DNA of 64,000 nucleotides from Pedobacter nanyangensis (GTDB lineage Bacteria; Bacteroidota; Bacteroidia; Sphingobacteriales; Sphingobacteriaceae). Location: positions 62,001 to 126,000 of the forward strand of contig NZ_QMHO01000011.1 of the NCBI RefSeq assembly GCF_003313505.1, given 5' to 3'. Of the stretch, positions 53,045 to 60,127 are shown piece after piece; position 1 is the first letter of the stretch, and each line of letters starts with the position of its first letter. A program made the translations under genes and the position numbers. The notes below the pieces were generated by a model. It was given only the letters and a program-made list of their open reading frames with translations, ran no database searches and was not told where the DNA came from.

Positions 53045-53111
53045 AGATTGCTTGTGCCTCGCAATGAAGCACCTATTCTCGTCACTGCGAGGAGGTACGA
53101 CGAAGCAGTCT
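53045..53111. repeat. palindromic element copy, unequal arms
   Basis: The left arm is short (AGATTGCTTGTGCCTCGCAA) and the right arm is of the long kind (GAGGAGGTACGACGAAGCAG). The loop has CACCTATTCTCG. It looks like a recombinant of short- and long-arm copies. Confidence 0.75.
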
Positions 53112-53208
53112 CCGACCTAAGCAATTGACAAAAAATATTGAAAAAGCACTAATTTAGTATCTTAATAATTCGTGACAGCCAAACAAATATTATGGCATTG
53201 TCCAATAG

Positions 53209-53270
53209 GGATTGTTTCGTGCCTCGCAGTGACGAGAATAGGTGCGTCATTGCGAGGAACGAAGCAATCT
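53209..53270. repeat. palindromic element copy, inverted, left of GIY-YIG
   Basis: GGATTGTTTCGTGCCTCGCA and TGCGAGGAACGAAGCAATCT form the arms, with loop AGAATAGGTG. Its reverse complement matches the copy at 53633-53694 closely (differences at about seven of 62 positions), so the two copies are inverted about the nuclease gene. Confidence 0.85.
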
Positions 53271-53321
53271 ATAACCTATTAGAAGAAAAGGCTGCAAAAT
53301 CAATTTAATCAATAAAAAAAC

Positions 53322-53618
53322 ATGGAAAGAGGTGGGCTAGTTTACATCTTAACCAATAAATCTAACGCCGTTTTATATACGGGAGTAACTTCTGATATTG
53401 CTTATAGAATCTGGCAGCATAAAAATCATGTTTATCCAAATAGTTTCACCTCAAAATATAACTGTGAAAAATTAGTTTATTATTGTTTCTATCCCACCAT
53501 CGAAGAAGCCATCGATGCGGAAAAACGTATTAAAGCAGGTAGCAGACTAGCCAAAATAAAATTGATAGAAAGTTTAAATCCTCAATGGAAAGATTTATAC
53601 GATGAGATAAATATTTAA
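53322..53618 (+). CDS. GIY-YIG nuclease family protein (small, stand-alone)
   Basis: A 98-residue single-domain GIY-YIG nuclease of the UPF0213/YhbQ-like type. VYILTNKSN and LYTGVTSD give the two catalytic tyrosines and the YTG variant of YIG; Arg in AYRIWQHK, Glu in EEAIDAEKRIK and Asn in SLNPQWKDLY complete the active-site set, so it looks functional. The gene is intact and starts 51 bp after a palindromic element; another element, in opposite orientation, begins 15 bp after its stop. Its cellular role is unknown. The flanking repeats raise the possibility of a mobile or repeat-acting nuclease (inference). Confidence 0.92.
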   Translation: MERGGLVYILTNKSNAVLYTGVTSDIAYRIWQHKNHVYPNSFTSKYNCEKLVYYCFYPTIEEAIDAEKRIKAGSRLAKIKLIESLNPQWKDLYDEINI

Positions 53619-53632
53619 TCATTATCCGATAG

Positions 53633-53694
53633 AGATTGCTTCGTTCCTCGCAATGACGCACCTATTCCCGTCACTGCGAGGAACGAAGCAGTCT
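53633..53694. repeat. palindromic element copy, right of GIY-YIG
   Basis: Arms AGATTGCTTCGTTCCTCGCA and TGCGAGGAACGAAGCAGTCT around a loop containing CACCTATTCCCG. The two arms pair almost completely, with a wobble near each base of the stem. Confidence 0.88.
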
Positions 53695-53733
53695 CCAACC
53701 TAGCTAATCAACAAAACACGAAAGCGTTAATAT
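53683..53733. repeat. 51-bp direct repeat, copy 2
   Basis: An exact copy of 52990-53040. It starts in the right arm of the 53633 element and ends five bases before the truncated 53738 element, so the repeat unit comprises part of an arm, a 39-bp unique spacer and the beginning of the next arm. Confidence 0.9.
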
Positions 53734-53737
53734 GCAG

Positions 53738-53791
53738 AGATTGCTTCGTCGTACCTCCTTGCAATGACGCACCTATTCCCGTCATTGCAAA
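53738..53791. repeat. truncated palindromic element copy
   Basis: The left arm is of the long kind (AGATTGCTTCGTCGTACCTC), but the right arm stops after CGTCATTGCA and is replaced by AAAAACAGC. The hairpin is therefore incomplete. Confidence 0.7.
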
Positions 53792-53878
53792 AAACAGCTT
53801 GGTCCTGCCTTCTTAAAAAAGAAACTTCAACCAAAAATCCACACTCAAAATAACGGACTAAATCCTTAAACTTGTACC

Positions 53879-54628
53879 ATGCTTCCCAAACTGTCTATCA
53901 TCACCATCGTGTACAACAATGTAAAGGACATTGAACGCACCATGCTTTCCATCCTGAACCAAACTTATCCCAATATAGAATACATTGTGATCGACGGCGC
54001 CTCTAATGATGGCACCTTGGAAGTCATCAAGAAATACGAAGACAGTATCGCAACACTGATTTCGGAAAAAGACAAAGGTATTTACGATGCCATGAACAAA
54101 GGCCTAGCAATAGCCACGGGCGATTACGTGTTGTTCATGAACTCAGGCGATGAAATTTATGAACCAGAAACCGTTGAAAAGATTTTTGCCTCTGCTCCCA
54201 ACGCTGATATTTATTACGGCGAAACTGAGATGTACGACGAAAATTGGAACAGTTTAGGCAGGCGTAGGCATCAAGCACCTGAGCATTTCACTTGGGAAAG
54301 CTTCAAATATGGAATGAGCATCAGTCATCAGGCCATTTACATCAAACGTAGCCTAACAGAACCTTACAACTTGCAGTACAAGTACAGTGCAGATATTGAT
54401 TGGATCATTAAAATCGCCAAAAAGGCCTCCAGCATTGTCAATACCCATTTATACGTTGCCAAATACTTAGTGGGCGGCATGAGCAAGAAAAAGCATCGCG
54501 AAAGTTTAAAAGAACGCTTCCATATTTTTAGCCATTATTATGGTTTCTTTTCAAACCTCATTAATCATATTGTAATTGCTTTTAACCTGGTATTCTATTT
54601 TCTAAAACATAGACGGACCAATGATTAA
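53879..54628 (+). CDS. glycosyltransferase family 2
   Basis: A 249-residue GT-A enzyme. The start is PKLSIITIVYNNVKDIERTM, with IEYIVIDGASNDGTLEVIKK and DKGIYDAMNKGLAIATGDYV then LFMNSGDE, which holds the donor-site acidic residues. This is the form found in surface polysaccharide loci (WcaA-like). It follows the repeat cluster and ends with a hydrophobic helix (LINHIVIAFNLVFYFLK). Its relation to the GT4 gene across the repeat cluster suggests that the repeats were inserted between two genes of one glycan set (inference). Confidence 0.9.
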   Translation: MLPKLSIITIVYNNVKDIERTMLSILNQTYPNIEYIVIDGASNDGTLEVIKKYEDSIATLISEKDKGIYDAMNKGLAIATGDYVLFMNSGDEIYEPETVEKIFASAPNADIYYGETEMYDENWNSLGRRRHQAPEHFTWESFKYGMSISHQAIYIKRSLTEPYNLQYKYSADIDWIIKIAKKASSIVNTHLYVAKYLVGGMSKKKHRESLKERFHIFSHYYGFFSNLINHIVIAFNLVFYFLKHRRTND

Positions 54629-54743
54629 AACCGTATTTATTGTTTCGATCCTATCTCGCCAAATGGCAATTCTAGTTTTCTAAAAACAATCCTTCCAAAC
54701 TTCTTGTATTAAATAAGATTGTTTTATTAAATACATAAAGAAA

Positions 54744-55304
54744 ATGGGAAAGTTGAGCAATAAAAACATCGCCATCCTATCAGAGAATGGCTTCGAAGAA
54801 TCTGAATTGTTTGAACCACTAAATAGGCTAAAAGAAGAAGGCGCCAGCGTACGCATCATTTCCAGCAAAAAAGGTGTTATTAAAGGAATGAAAGACCACC
54901 AATGGAGCAAAGAGATTGAAGTGGACAATGCGGTAGAGGAAGTAAACGTAAATGATTTTGATGGACTGGTATTGCCTGGTGGCGTGATCAATCCTGATGC
55001 GTTAAGAGCCAATGATAATGCCGTAGCCTTTGTGAAAGATTTTTTCAGAAAAGGGAAGCCTGTAGCGGCAATATGCCACGGGCCACAAACCCTGATCAAT
55101 GCTGAAGTAGTAGAAGGCAGAAAAATGACTTCCTACAAATCCATCAAAAAGGATTTGGTAAATGCCGGGGCAACTTGGGTAGATGAAGAAGTAGTGGTGG
55201 ACCAAGGTTTGGTAACCAGCCGTAGTCCGCAAGACTTGCCCGCCTTTAATGATAAAATGGTGGAGGAATTTGCCGAGGGCATTCACGAAAAGCAACACGC
55301 TTAA
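54744..55304 (+). CDS. DJ-1/PfpI family type 1 glutamine amidotransferase-like protein
   Basis: A 186-residue protein of the PfpI (YhbO-like) family. The nucleophile elbow is AAICHGPQTLINA with the reactive Cys, preceded by GLVLPGGVINPDALR and the Glu of ENGFEESELFEP. Members protect proteins and nucleic acids from reactive aldehydes or act as chaperones; activity here is not proven. It is monocistronic, 115 bp after the GT2 gene. Confidence 0.92.
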   Translation: MGKLSNKNIAILSENGFEESELFEPLNRLKEEGASVRIISSKKGVIKGMKDHQWSKEIEVDNAVEEVNVNDFDGLVLPGGVINPDALRANDNAVAFVKDFFRKGKPVAAICHGPQTLINAEVVEGRKMTSYKSIKKDLVNAGATWVDEEVVVDQGLVTSRSPQDLPAFNDKMVEEFAEGIHEKQHA

Positions 55305-55394
55305 TACCTGGTTTTGGTTTTGGACTTTAGCGTTCAAAACCAAATTTTACATTATACTGAACTGCGAGTATCAAATAATCCTAACTTTGTAAGC

Positions 55395-55559
55395 ATGGAT
55401 ATTCAGTTTATCTTGATGATTGCGCTTTTTGTTGCTGCCCTGATTTATGTGGGCAGGGTCATTTATCGTAGCATTACCCCTAAAAAAGGTTCATGCGCAA
55501 CAGGCTGTGGCAAATGTGGGGCTGATTTCAGTAAAATACCTGACACCAACACCAAGTAG
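55395..55559 (+). CDS. FeoB-associated-type Cys-rich membrane peptide
   Basis: A 54-residue protein with one membrane span (MDIQFILMIALFVAALIYVG) and a C-terminal Cys cluster GSCATGCGKCGADF. This matches the FeoB-associated Cys-rich type of Bacteroidota. The start at 55395 is chosen: an in-frame ATG at 55314 would add a hydrophilic tail before the helix. A TAACTTTG box lies just upstream (55382-55389). The next gene, a Crp-type regulator, begins right after its stop. A link to iron or redox is inference. Confidence 0.72.
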   Translation: MDIQFILMIALFVAALIYVGRVIYRSITPKKGSCATGCGKCGADFSKIPDTNTK

Positions 55560-56147
55560 ATGTTAGAAAAATTCCAGGCCTATTTAAAAGAGCGACTTGC
55601 CATTACCGATGAGCAAGCCAAGGAAGCTACGAGCTGTTTGAAGACCAAAACCATTAAAAAAGGAGCGATTTTATTAAGTCCTGGCGATTTAAGGTCAGAC
55701 AACTATTTCATTAACGAAGGTTTGTTACGTTATTTTTCTATTGACGAGAAAGGCAAAGAGCACATCATACAATTCGCTCCGGAAAACTGGCTGCTTTCAG
55801 ATCGGAACAGTTCTGTTTTTAACGAACCATCTGTTTTTTATATCGATGCCATAGAAAATACCGAAGTGCTTATTGTACCTAGCCATTTCTTCGTTGATAT
55901 TCAAAAACTCCTTCCGCATATTTTAGAATTGAATATCCGGATGTTGCATAACTCCATCAGGTTTATGCAAAAACGCATTAACATGTTATTGAGCGCAACC
56001 GCCGAAGAACGCTATCTGGACTTCATCAAACTTTACCCCAACCTAACTTTAAGGGTTCCGCAGTGGATGATTGCCTCCTATTTGGGCATTACTCCCGAAT
56101 CATTGAGCCGCGTACGTAAAGACCTTGCGAAAAAACATTTCAAATAA
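55560..56147 (+). CDS. Crp/Fnr family transcriptional regulator
   Basis: A 195-residue cNMP-binding-domain protein with a C-terminal helix-turn-helix. Residues 15-120 form the sensor jelly roll (KKGAILLSPGDLRSDNYFIN, EGLLRYFS, KGKEHIIQFAPENW); the HTH is VPQWMIASYLGITPESLSRV followed by RKDLAKK. No cysteines suitable for an iron-sulfur cluster are visible, so it is more Crp-like than Fnr-like. Its ATG abuts the stop of the Cys-rich peptide gene, so the two form one transcript. YceI and pirin genes downstream may be its targets (inference). Confidence 0.92.
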   Translation: MLEKFQAYLKERLAITDEQAKEATSCLKTKTIKKGAILLSPGDLRSDNYFINEGLLRYFSIDEKGKEHIIQFAPENWLLSDRNSSVFNEPSVFYIDAIENTEVLIVPSHFFVDIQKLLPHILELNIRMLHNSIRFMQKRINMLLSATAEERYLDFIKLYPNLTLRVPQWMIASYLGITPESLSRVRKDLAKKHFK

Positions 56148-56220
56148 ATTAGCTAATTTTCCAATTTGATCATTAGCTAATTACTTAACATACATCAATG
56201 TCCGGCCAACATTGTCGCCG

Positions 56221-56228
56221 TAAATTTG
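56221..56228 (+). promoter_or_regulatory. candidate -7 box of the yceI gene
   Basis: TAAATTTG fits TAnnTTTG, 36 bp upstream of the ATG. The -33 motif is not clear. Confidence 0.4.
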
Positions 56229-56264
56229 TTGCATAAAATTTAACAATCTAAAAATTAAAATATT

Positions 56265-56795
56265 ATGGCAACAACAAAATGGGCTTTAGACCCCACCCAC
56301 AGCGAACTACAGTTTAAGGTAAAACACTTGATGATTACTACCGTTACTGGTAGCATCAAATCTTTCCAAGCTGAATTAGAATCTGACGGCGACGATTTTA
56401 CCAATGCAGCGATTTCATTTTCAGGAGACATCAACTCTATTGACACAGGTAACGGCGATAGAGATGGTCACCTAAAAAGTGGTGATTTCTTTGAAGCTGA
56501 AAAATACCCTGCAATTACTTTCAAATCTACCAGCGTAGAGAAAGATGGCGATGATTATACCGTAAAAGGTGATTTGACCATTAAAGACGTAACAAAAGCG
56601 GTAAAATTGAACGCCGAATTTGGAGGTATTGCAACCGATCCATGGGGAAACACCAAAGCTGGATTTACCCTAAGCGGTAAAATTAACCGTACAGAATTTG
56701 GTCTTACCTGGAATGCTGCCTTAGAAACTGGCGGTGTAATGGTTAGCGAAGAAGTAAAAATCTTAGGCGAGCTACAGTTTGTAAAACAAGCTTAG
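56265..56795 (+). CDS. YceI family lipid-binding protein
   Basis: A 176-residue YceI-type lipocalin-fold protein. WALDPTHSELQFKVKHLMIT is the family start, followed by SGDFFEAEKYPAITFKSTSV, GDLTIKDVTKAVKLNAEF and NRTEFGLTWNAALETGGVMV. It has no signal peptide, so it may be cytoplasmic; such forms bind isoprenoid-like lipids. It is 24 nt before the pirin gene and both may form an operon after the Crp regulator. Confidence 0.93.
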   Translation: MATTKWALDPTHSELQFKVKHLMITTVTGSIKSFQAELESDGDDFTNAAISFSGDINSIDTGNGDRDGHLKSGDFFEAEKYPAITFKSTSVEKDGDDYTVKGDLTIKDVTKAVKLNAEFGGIATDPWGNTKAGFTLSGKINRTEFGLTWNAALETGGVMVSEEVKILGELQFVKQA

Positions 56796-56819
56796 TTTTA
56801 ATATAGAAAGGAGGCAAAC

Positions 56820-57695
56820 ATGCCTACAACATTCAAAAAAGTTGCTGCTATTCTAAATCCTACAGCCCCACACATGGTTGGCGATGGATTTAGGGTGCAC
56901 AACTTCTTCCCAAGCGGATATAAAATCAAAATGGATCCGTTTTATTTACTCGATTACAATGCTAAACTCGAGTTCTCGCCAAGTAACACCCCAAGAGGTG
57001 TAGGCGTACACCCCCATCGCGGATTTGAAACCGTAACCATTGCCTATCACGGTGCCGTGGCGCATCATGACAGTGCAGGCAATAGCGGTGTCATTTATCC
57101 GGGCGATGTACAATGGATGACTGCTGCCAGTGGTATATTGCACAAGGAATACCATGAGGAAAACTACAGTAAAAAAGGTGGACCTTTCCAAATGGTACAA
57201 CTTTGGGTAAACCTGCCGGCTAAACATAAAATGACAGCCCCCAAATATCAGTCGGTTACGCATCGCGAGATGGCCAGCTTCGAGCTTCCCAATCATGAGG
57301 GAAAAATTGAAGTGATTGCGGGAAATTACAATGGGGTAAAAGGAAGTGCATCCACCTTTACAGAAATAGAGCTATATAACTTACGTCTTAAAGCAGGTGC
57401 CAAAGCTCATCTGGAAACACCAGCGCATTTTAACACTGCACTGTTGGTGATTGAAGGAAGCATTGCGGTGAATGGGAATGAAAAAGCAACGACCAATCAA
57501 CTGGTCCATTTTGCCCATGAAGGAAATGCCATCACCATAGAAGCGAGTGAAGATGCCGTGGTATTATATCTTTCTGGTGATCCAATTAATGAGCCTATCG
57601 CTCAATATGGCCCTTTCCTGATGAACAAACCGGAAGAATTACAGCAAGCCATTGAGGATTACAATACAGGAAAATTTGGCTATTTGGAAGAGTAG
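56820..57695 (+). CDS. pirin family protein
   Basis: A 291-residue bicupin. The metal-binding residues are in GVGVHPHRGFETVTIAYHGA, HHDSAGNSGVIYPGDVQWMT and SGILHKEYHEEN, and the second cupin ends with YLSGDPINEPIAQYGPFLMN. Pirins of bacteria often act as quercetin dioxygenases or regulators; the function here is not established. It starts 24 nt after yceI and is followed by a repeat-rich gap. Confidence 0.95.
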   Translation: MPTTFKKVAAILNPTAPHMVGDGFRVHNFFPSGYKIKMDPFYLLDYNAKLEFSPSNTPRGVGVHPHRGFETVTIAYHGAVAHHDSAGNSGVIYPGDVQWMTAASGILHKEYHEENYSKKGGPFQMVQLWVNLPAKHKMTAPKYQSVTHREMASFELPNHEGKIEVIAGNYNGVKGSASTFTEIELYNLRLKAGAKAHLETPAHFNTALLVIEGSIAVNGNEKATTNQLVHFAHEGNAITIEASEDAVVLYLSGDPINEPIAQYGPFLMNKPEELQQAIEDYNTGKFGYLEE

Positions 57696-58039
57696 GTGAC
57701 ATGTTTCGGGTTATGAGATTAAGATGTATGCAACCTGTACACCAATACCTCGGTTGCGAAGACCTTGGAGCTTCATCCTATCTTCTTTCAAGACCTCGAC
57801 GAGGTCCAATCTTTATAAAAACAATCGACTAACATAGATGCGACTCTTACGGAGTCGTATGCCCTTGGAACCGTTATACTATAAAGATTGAAATCCTTCG
57901 GATTTTGTTCAAATCTCAATGAGTGTTCCCATATCCTCATTTCGACTAAAGCATAAAAAAAACGGAGAAATCTATGATGTTAGATTTCTCCGTTTTTATT
58001 GATGAAGTGTTAGGAGATTAGTCACATAACTTGTAACTC
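57696..58039. other. 344-bp intergenic region with tandem short palindromes
   Basis: Between convergent pirin and ispF genes. It contains GACCTCG-A-CGAGGTC (57792-57806), CGACTC-TTACG-GAGTCG (57841-57857), AAATCC-TTC-GGATTT (57891-57905) and a strong terminator at 57961-57994. Nothing coding is seen. Confidence 0.6.
57961..57994. terminator. bidirectional hairpin terminator
   Basis: A perfect 14-bp stem AACGGAGAAATCTA/TAGATTTCTCCGTT with a six-base loop, T-run to the right and A-run to the left. It can end ispF (minus strand) and the pirin gene. Confidence 0.9.
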
Positions 58040-58519
58040 TTAAACTTTCTCGATCAAACAAACAGCGTAAGCTACTACACCTTCTTCCCTACCAATAAAA
58101 CCCATTTGTTCATTCGTAGTGGCCTTAATTGAAATATCTTCGATAGAAATGCCCATTGCTTTTGCAATATTCTCTTGCATCTGCGGAATATGTGGATTGA
58201 TTTTAGGCGCTTCCAAACACAGCATGGCGTCGATATTCCCAACCTCAAAACCTTTTCCCTTGAGTAGTTTAACCGTTTCCTGCAACAAAATCAGGCTACT
58301 AATACCTTTCCATCTGGGATCGGTATTTTTAAAATGAAAGCCGATATCTCTCAAATTAGCAGCGCCAAGTAGCGCATCGCAAATGGCATGTAATAACACA
58401 TCCGCATCCGAATGCCCAAACGCACCCCGGTGATGATCTAAATTTACACCTCCTACCACAAATGGATGATTGTCCTTTAACTGATGGACATCAAAACCAA
58501 ACCCAACTTTAATACGCAT
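58040..58519 (-). CDS. ispF: 2-C-methyl-D-erythritol 2,4-cyclodiphosphate synthase IspF
   Basis: IspF makes the cyclic diphosphate in the MEP isoprenoid pathway, in a zinc-dependent trimer. Metal and substrate residues appear in VGFGFDVHQLKDNHPF, DHHRGAFGHSDADVLLHAIC and DALLGAANLRDIGFHF, and IEDISIKATTNEQMGFIGRE. Length 159 is standard. Its ATG overlaps the porV stop by one base, so translation is coupled to porV. Confidence 0.97.
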   Translation of the reverse strand: MRIKVGFGFDVHQLKDNHPFVVGGVNLDHHRGAFGHSDADVLLHAICDALLGAANLRDIGFHFKNTDPRWKGISSLILLQETVKLLKGKGFEVGNIDAMLCLEAPKINPHIPQMQENIAKAMGISIEDISIKATTNEQMGFIGREEGVVAYAVCLIEKV

Positions 58520-59682
58520 TATTTACTTACTTTATCGATATTCCATGACAAGCTAAACCTTAAGGTGTTAGCCAAAGGGCTATTTTGAGCATTAGCTACA
58601 AGGTAAGAAAAATCCAGATTAAACATATTGTATTTCAAACCAGCACCTAAGGTAAAATATCTTCTATCACCTTTTTGAGGATTTTCGTAGAAATATCCAG
58701 CCCTTACGGCGAACTGTTGGTTGTAAGTATATTCAAGGCCTGTGGAAATAGCTACTTCTTTGAGTTCTTCCTTAAAGCCTCCTGGTGCATCGCCAAAAGA
58801 GCCTATAATTCCCGAAGGTACTGATCGATATGGATCTTTTCCTGAAATGATATTTCCATCTGTATCCCTAATTGGATCGGTAGGAACCATCAATTTATTG
58901 AAATCAAGTGCTATGGTAAACTGGTTATAATCGTCGATGATAAAAGTTGAAGCTCCGCCCAATTTCATGTTGGCTGGTAAAAATCTTCTGTTTTGCGTTT
59001 CCGCAAAGCTCATCTTTGTACCAATATTGGAAAGGTTCAAACCTGCCGATAAAATCGCATCTTTGCCAAAAAGTACGGTTGGTTTTTTAAAGAATGCCGA
59101 AACATCCACTGCCACGGCACTTCCTGCTTTTTGCTGGCTGCCCCCTATTTGTCCGGTAGTTAAATTTGAGCGGATAAAACGTGCAGTAGTTCCCAAGGAA
59201 AAGTTATCACCAAAACGACGGGAATAGGTCGCATCAATGGCAAACTCATTTGGGCTAAAGGTTCCCTGGTTATTTCTAAATTCATCTACCAAGGTAATTT
59301 CTCCCAATGAAAAATATCTTAACGAAGCCCCAAGCACAGTTCTATCATCAAGCTGGTAATAGCCACTCAAATACGCCAAATTGATATCAGGAACCAAATT
59401 TTTAAGCCAAGGGCTATAGGATAAACTCACTCCGTAAGGCTTTTCCAAAAAAGCAAGCTTGGCGGGGTTAATGCTCATAGCGTTACCGTCTGGCATTACC
59501 GCAACACCAGCTTCGCCCATGGCGCCTGCACGTGCATCAGGAGTAATCAATAAAAACGGTACATCAGGATAAACACCATTGGTTTGCGTTACACTACTAC
59601 CAGTAGATTGCTGAGCAAGCGCATTCTTTCCAACTAAAAACGATAAAAGCAACAAAGCGCTACTTAGGCGGTTTAATCTCAT
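58519..59682 (-). CDS. porV: type IX secretion outer-membrane protein PorV (LptO)
   Basis: PorV is an outer-membrane beta-barrel that helps T9SS cargo leave the SprA channel and shuttles it to the PorU sortase. The 387-residue form from the ATG at 59682 starts with the signal peptide MRLNRLSSALLLLSFLVG and NALAQ. Typical stretches are VPFLLITPDARAGAMGEAGV, SINPAKLAFLEKPYGVSLSY and the C-terminal RAGYFYENPQKGDRRYFTLG. The barrel ends in LRFSLSWNIDKVSK. It is the first gene of a porV-ispF operon. The PorU sortase gene, often its neighbour, is absent from this window. Confidence 0.94.
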   Translation of the reverse strand: MRLNRLSSALLLLSFLVGKNALAQQSTGSSVTQTNGVYPDVPFLLITPDARAGAMGEAGVAVMPDGNAMSINPAKLAFLEKPYGVSLSYSPWLKNLVPDINLAYLSGYYQLDDRTVLGASLRYFSLGEITLVDEFRNNQGTFSPNEFAIDATYSRRFGDNFSLGTTARFIRSNLTTGQIGGSQQKAGSAVAVDVSAFFKKPTVLFGKDAILSAGLNLSNIGTKMSFAETQNRRFLPANMKLGGASTFIIDDYNQFTIALDFNKLMVPTDPIRDTDGNIISGKDPYRSVPSGIIGSFGDAPGGFKEELKEVAISTGLEYTYNQQFAVRAGYFYENPQKGDRRYFTLGAGLKYNMFNLDFSYLVANAQNSPLANTLRFSLSWNIDKVSK

Positions 59683-60127
59683 TTTATATCTAATATTTGC
59701 GCAATTTAGTATAGAGTTCGTTAATTTCAAAGCCTTATCGCTACGCTAATTGCATTCTCACAACTAAACGTTTTATAGCGGGCAATATTGTTCTCATTTC
59801 ACCGAAATAGAAAAAACAGCAAGCAGGCCGCTAAGCTGCTGCCATCAAAAGTTACTGCGCTTAGTCGAAACCCGACCAAAAAGATCGCATTTAGCCACAG
59901 CAAACCCCACAATTTGGGGAAAATTTTCCTTAATTTATTTTTTCAAAAAGATACTAACAATATCCTATGGTTTTCAACGTTTAGTTGCTAAAATAGAGAT
60001 TGTTCCATATTGCTTTTAAGCATTTTAGGCGGCAACTTTTTTAGGGAAAAAGGGCAAATAAAAAAGATTTTTTATTTCTAGCTCTTTTTTTGTGTATTTT
60101 TAACAACTAAAGTGCAATTTACGATAT
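59683..60127. other. 445-bp divergent intergenic region between porV and gldJ
   Basis: AT-rich, no convincing gene; a plus-strand frame near 59788-59991 has no start support and unlikely composition. The region should carry the promoters of porV and gldJ, but no clear TTTG/TAnnTTTG pair was identified. Confidence 0.5.

Larger units (their letters stand above)
52894..53321. other. 428-bp repeat-rich region before the GIY-YIG gene
   Basis: It holds three copies of the palindromic element (52928-53001, 53045-53111, 53209-53270), part of a 51-bp direct repeat (52990-53040), and short AT-rich spacers. No gene is seen. Confidence 0.8.
53619..53878. other. 260-bp repeat-rich region after the GIY-YIG gene
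   Basis: It holds palindromic copies 53633-53694 and 53738-53791 and the second copy of the 51-bp direct repeat (53683-53733). The last 80 bp lead to the GT2 gene and show TAAACTTG just before its start. Confidence 0.75.

Noticed and set aside
52928..53791. CRISPR array at the repeat cluster
   Set aside because: The repeats are palindromic, of unequal spacing and length, and alternate in orientation; no cas genes are present in the window.
59788..59991. 67-codon plus-strand frame between porV and gldJ
   Set aside because: The composition is unlike a folded protein, there is no ribosome-binding support, and it lies in an AT-rich divergent promoter region. No family is recognised.
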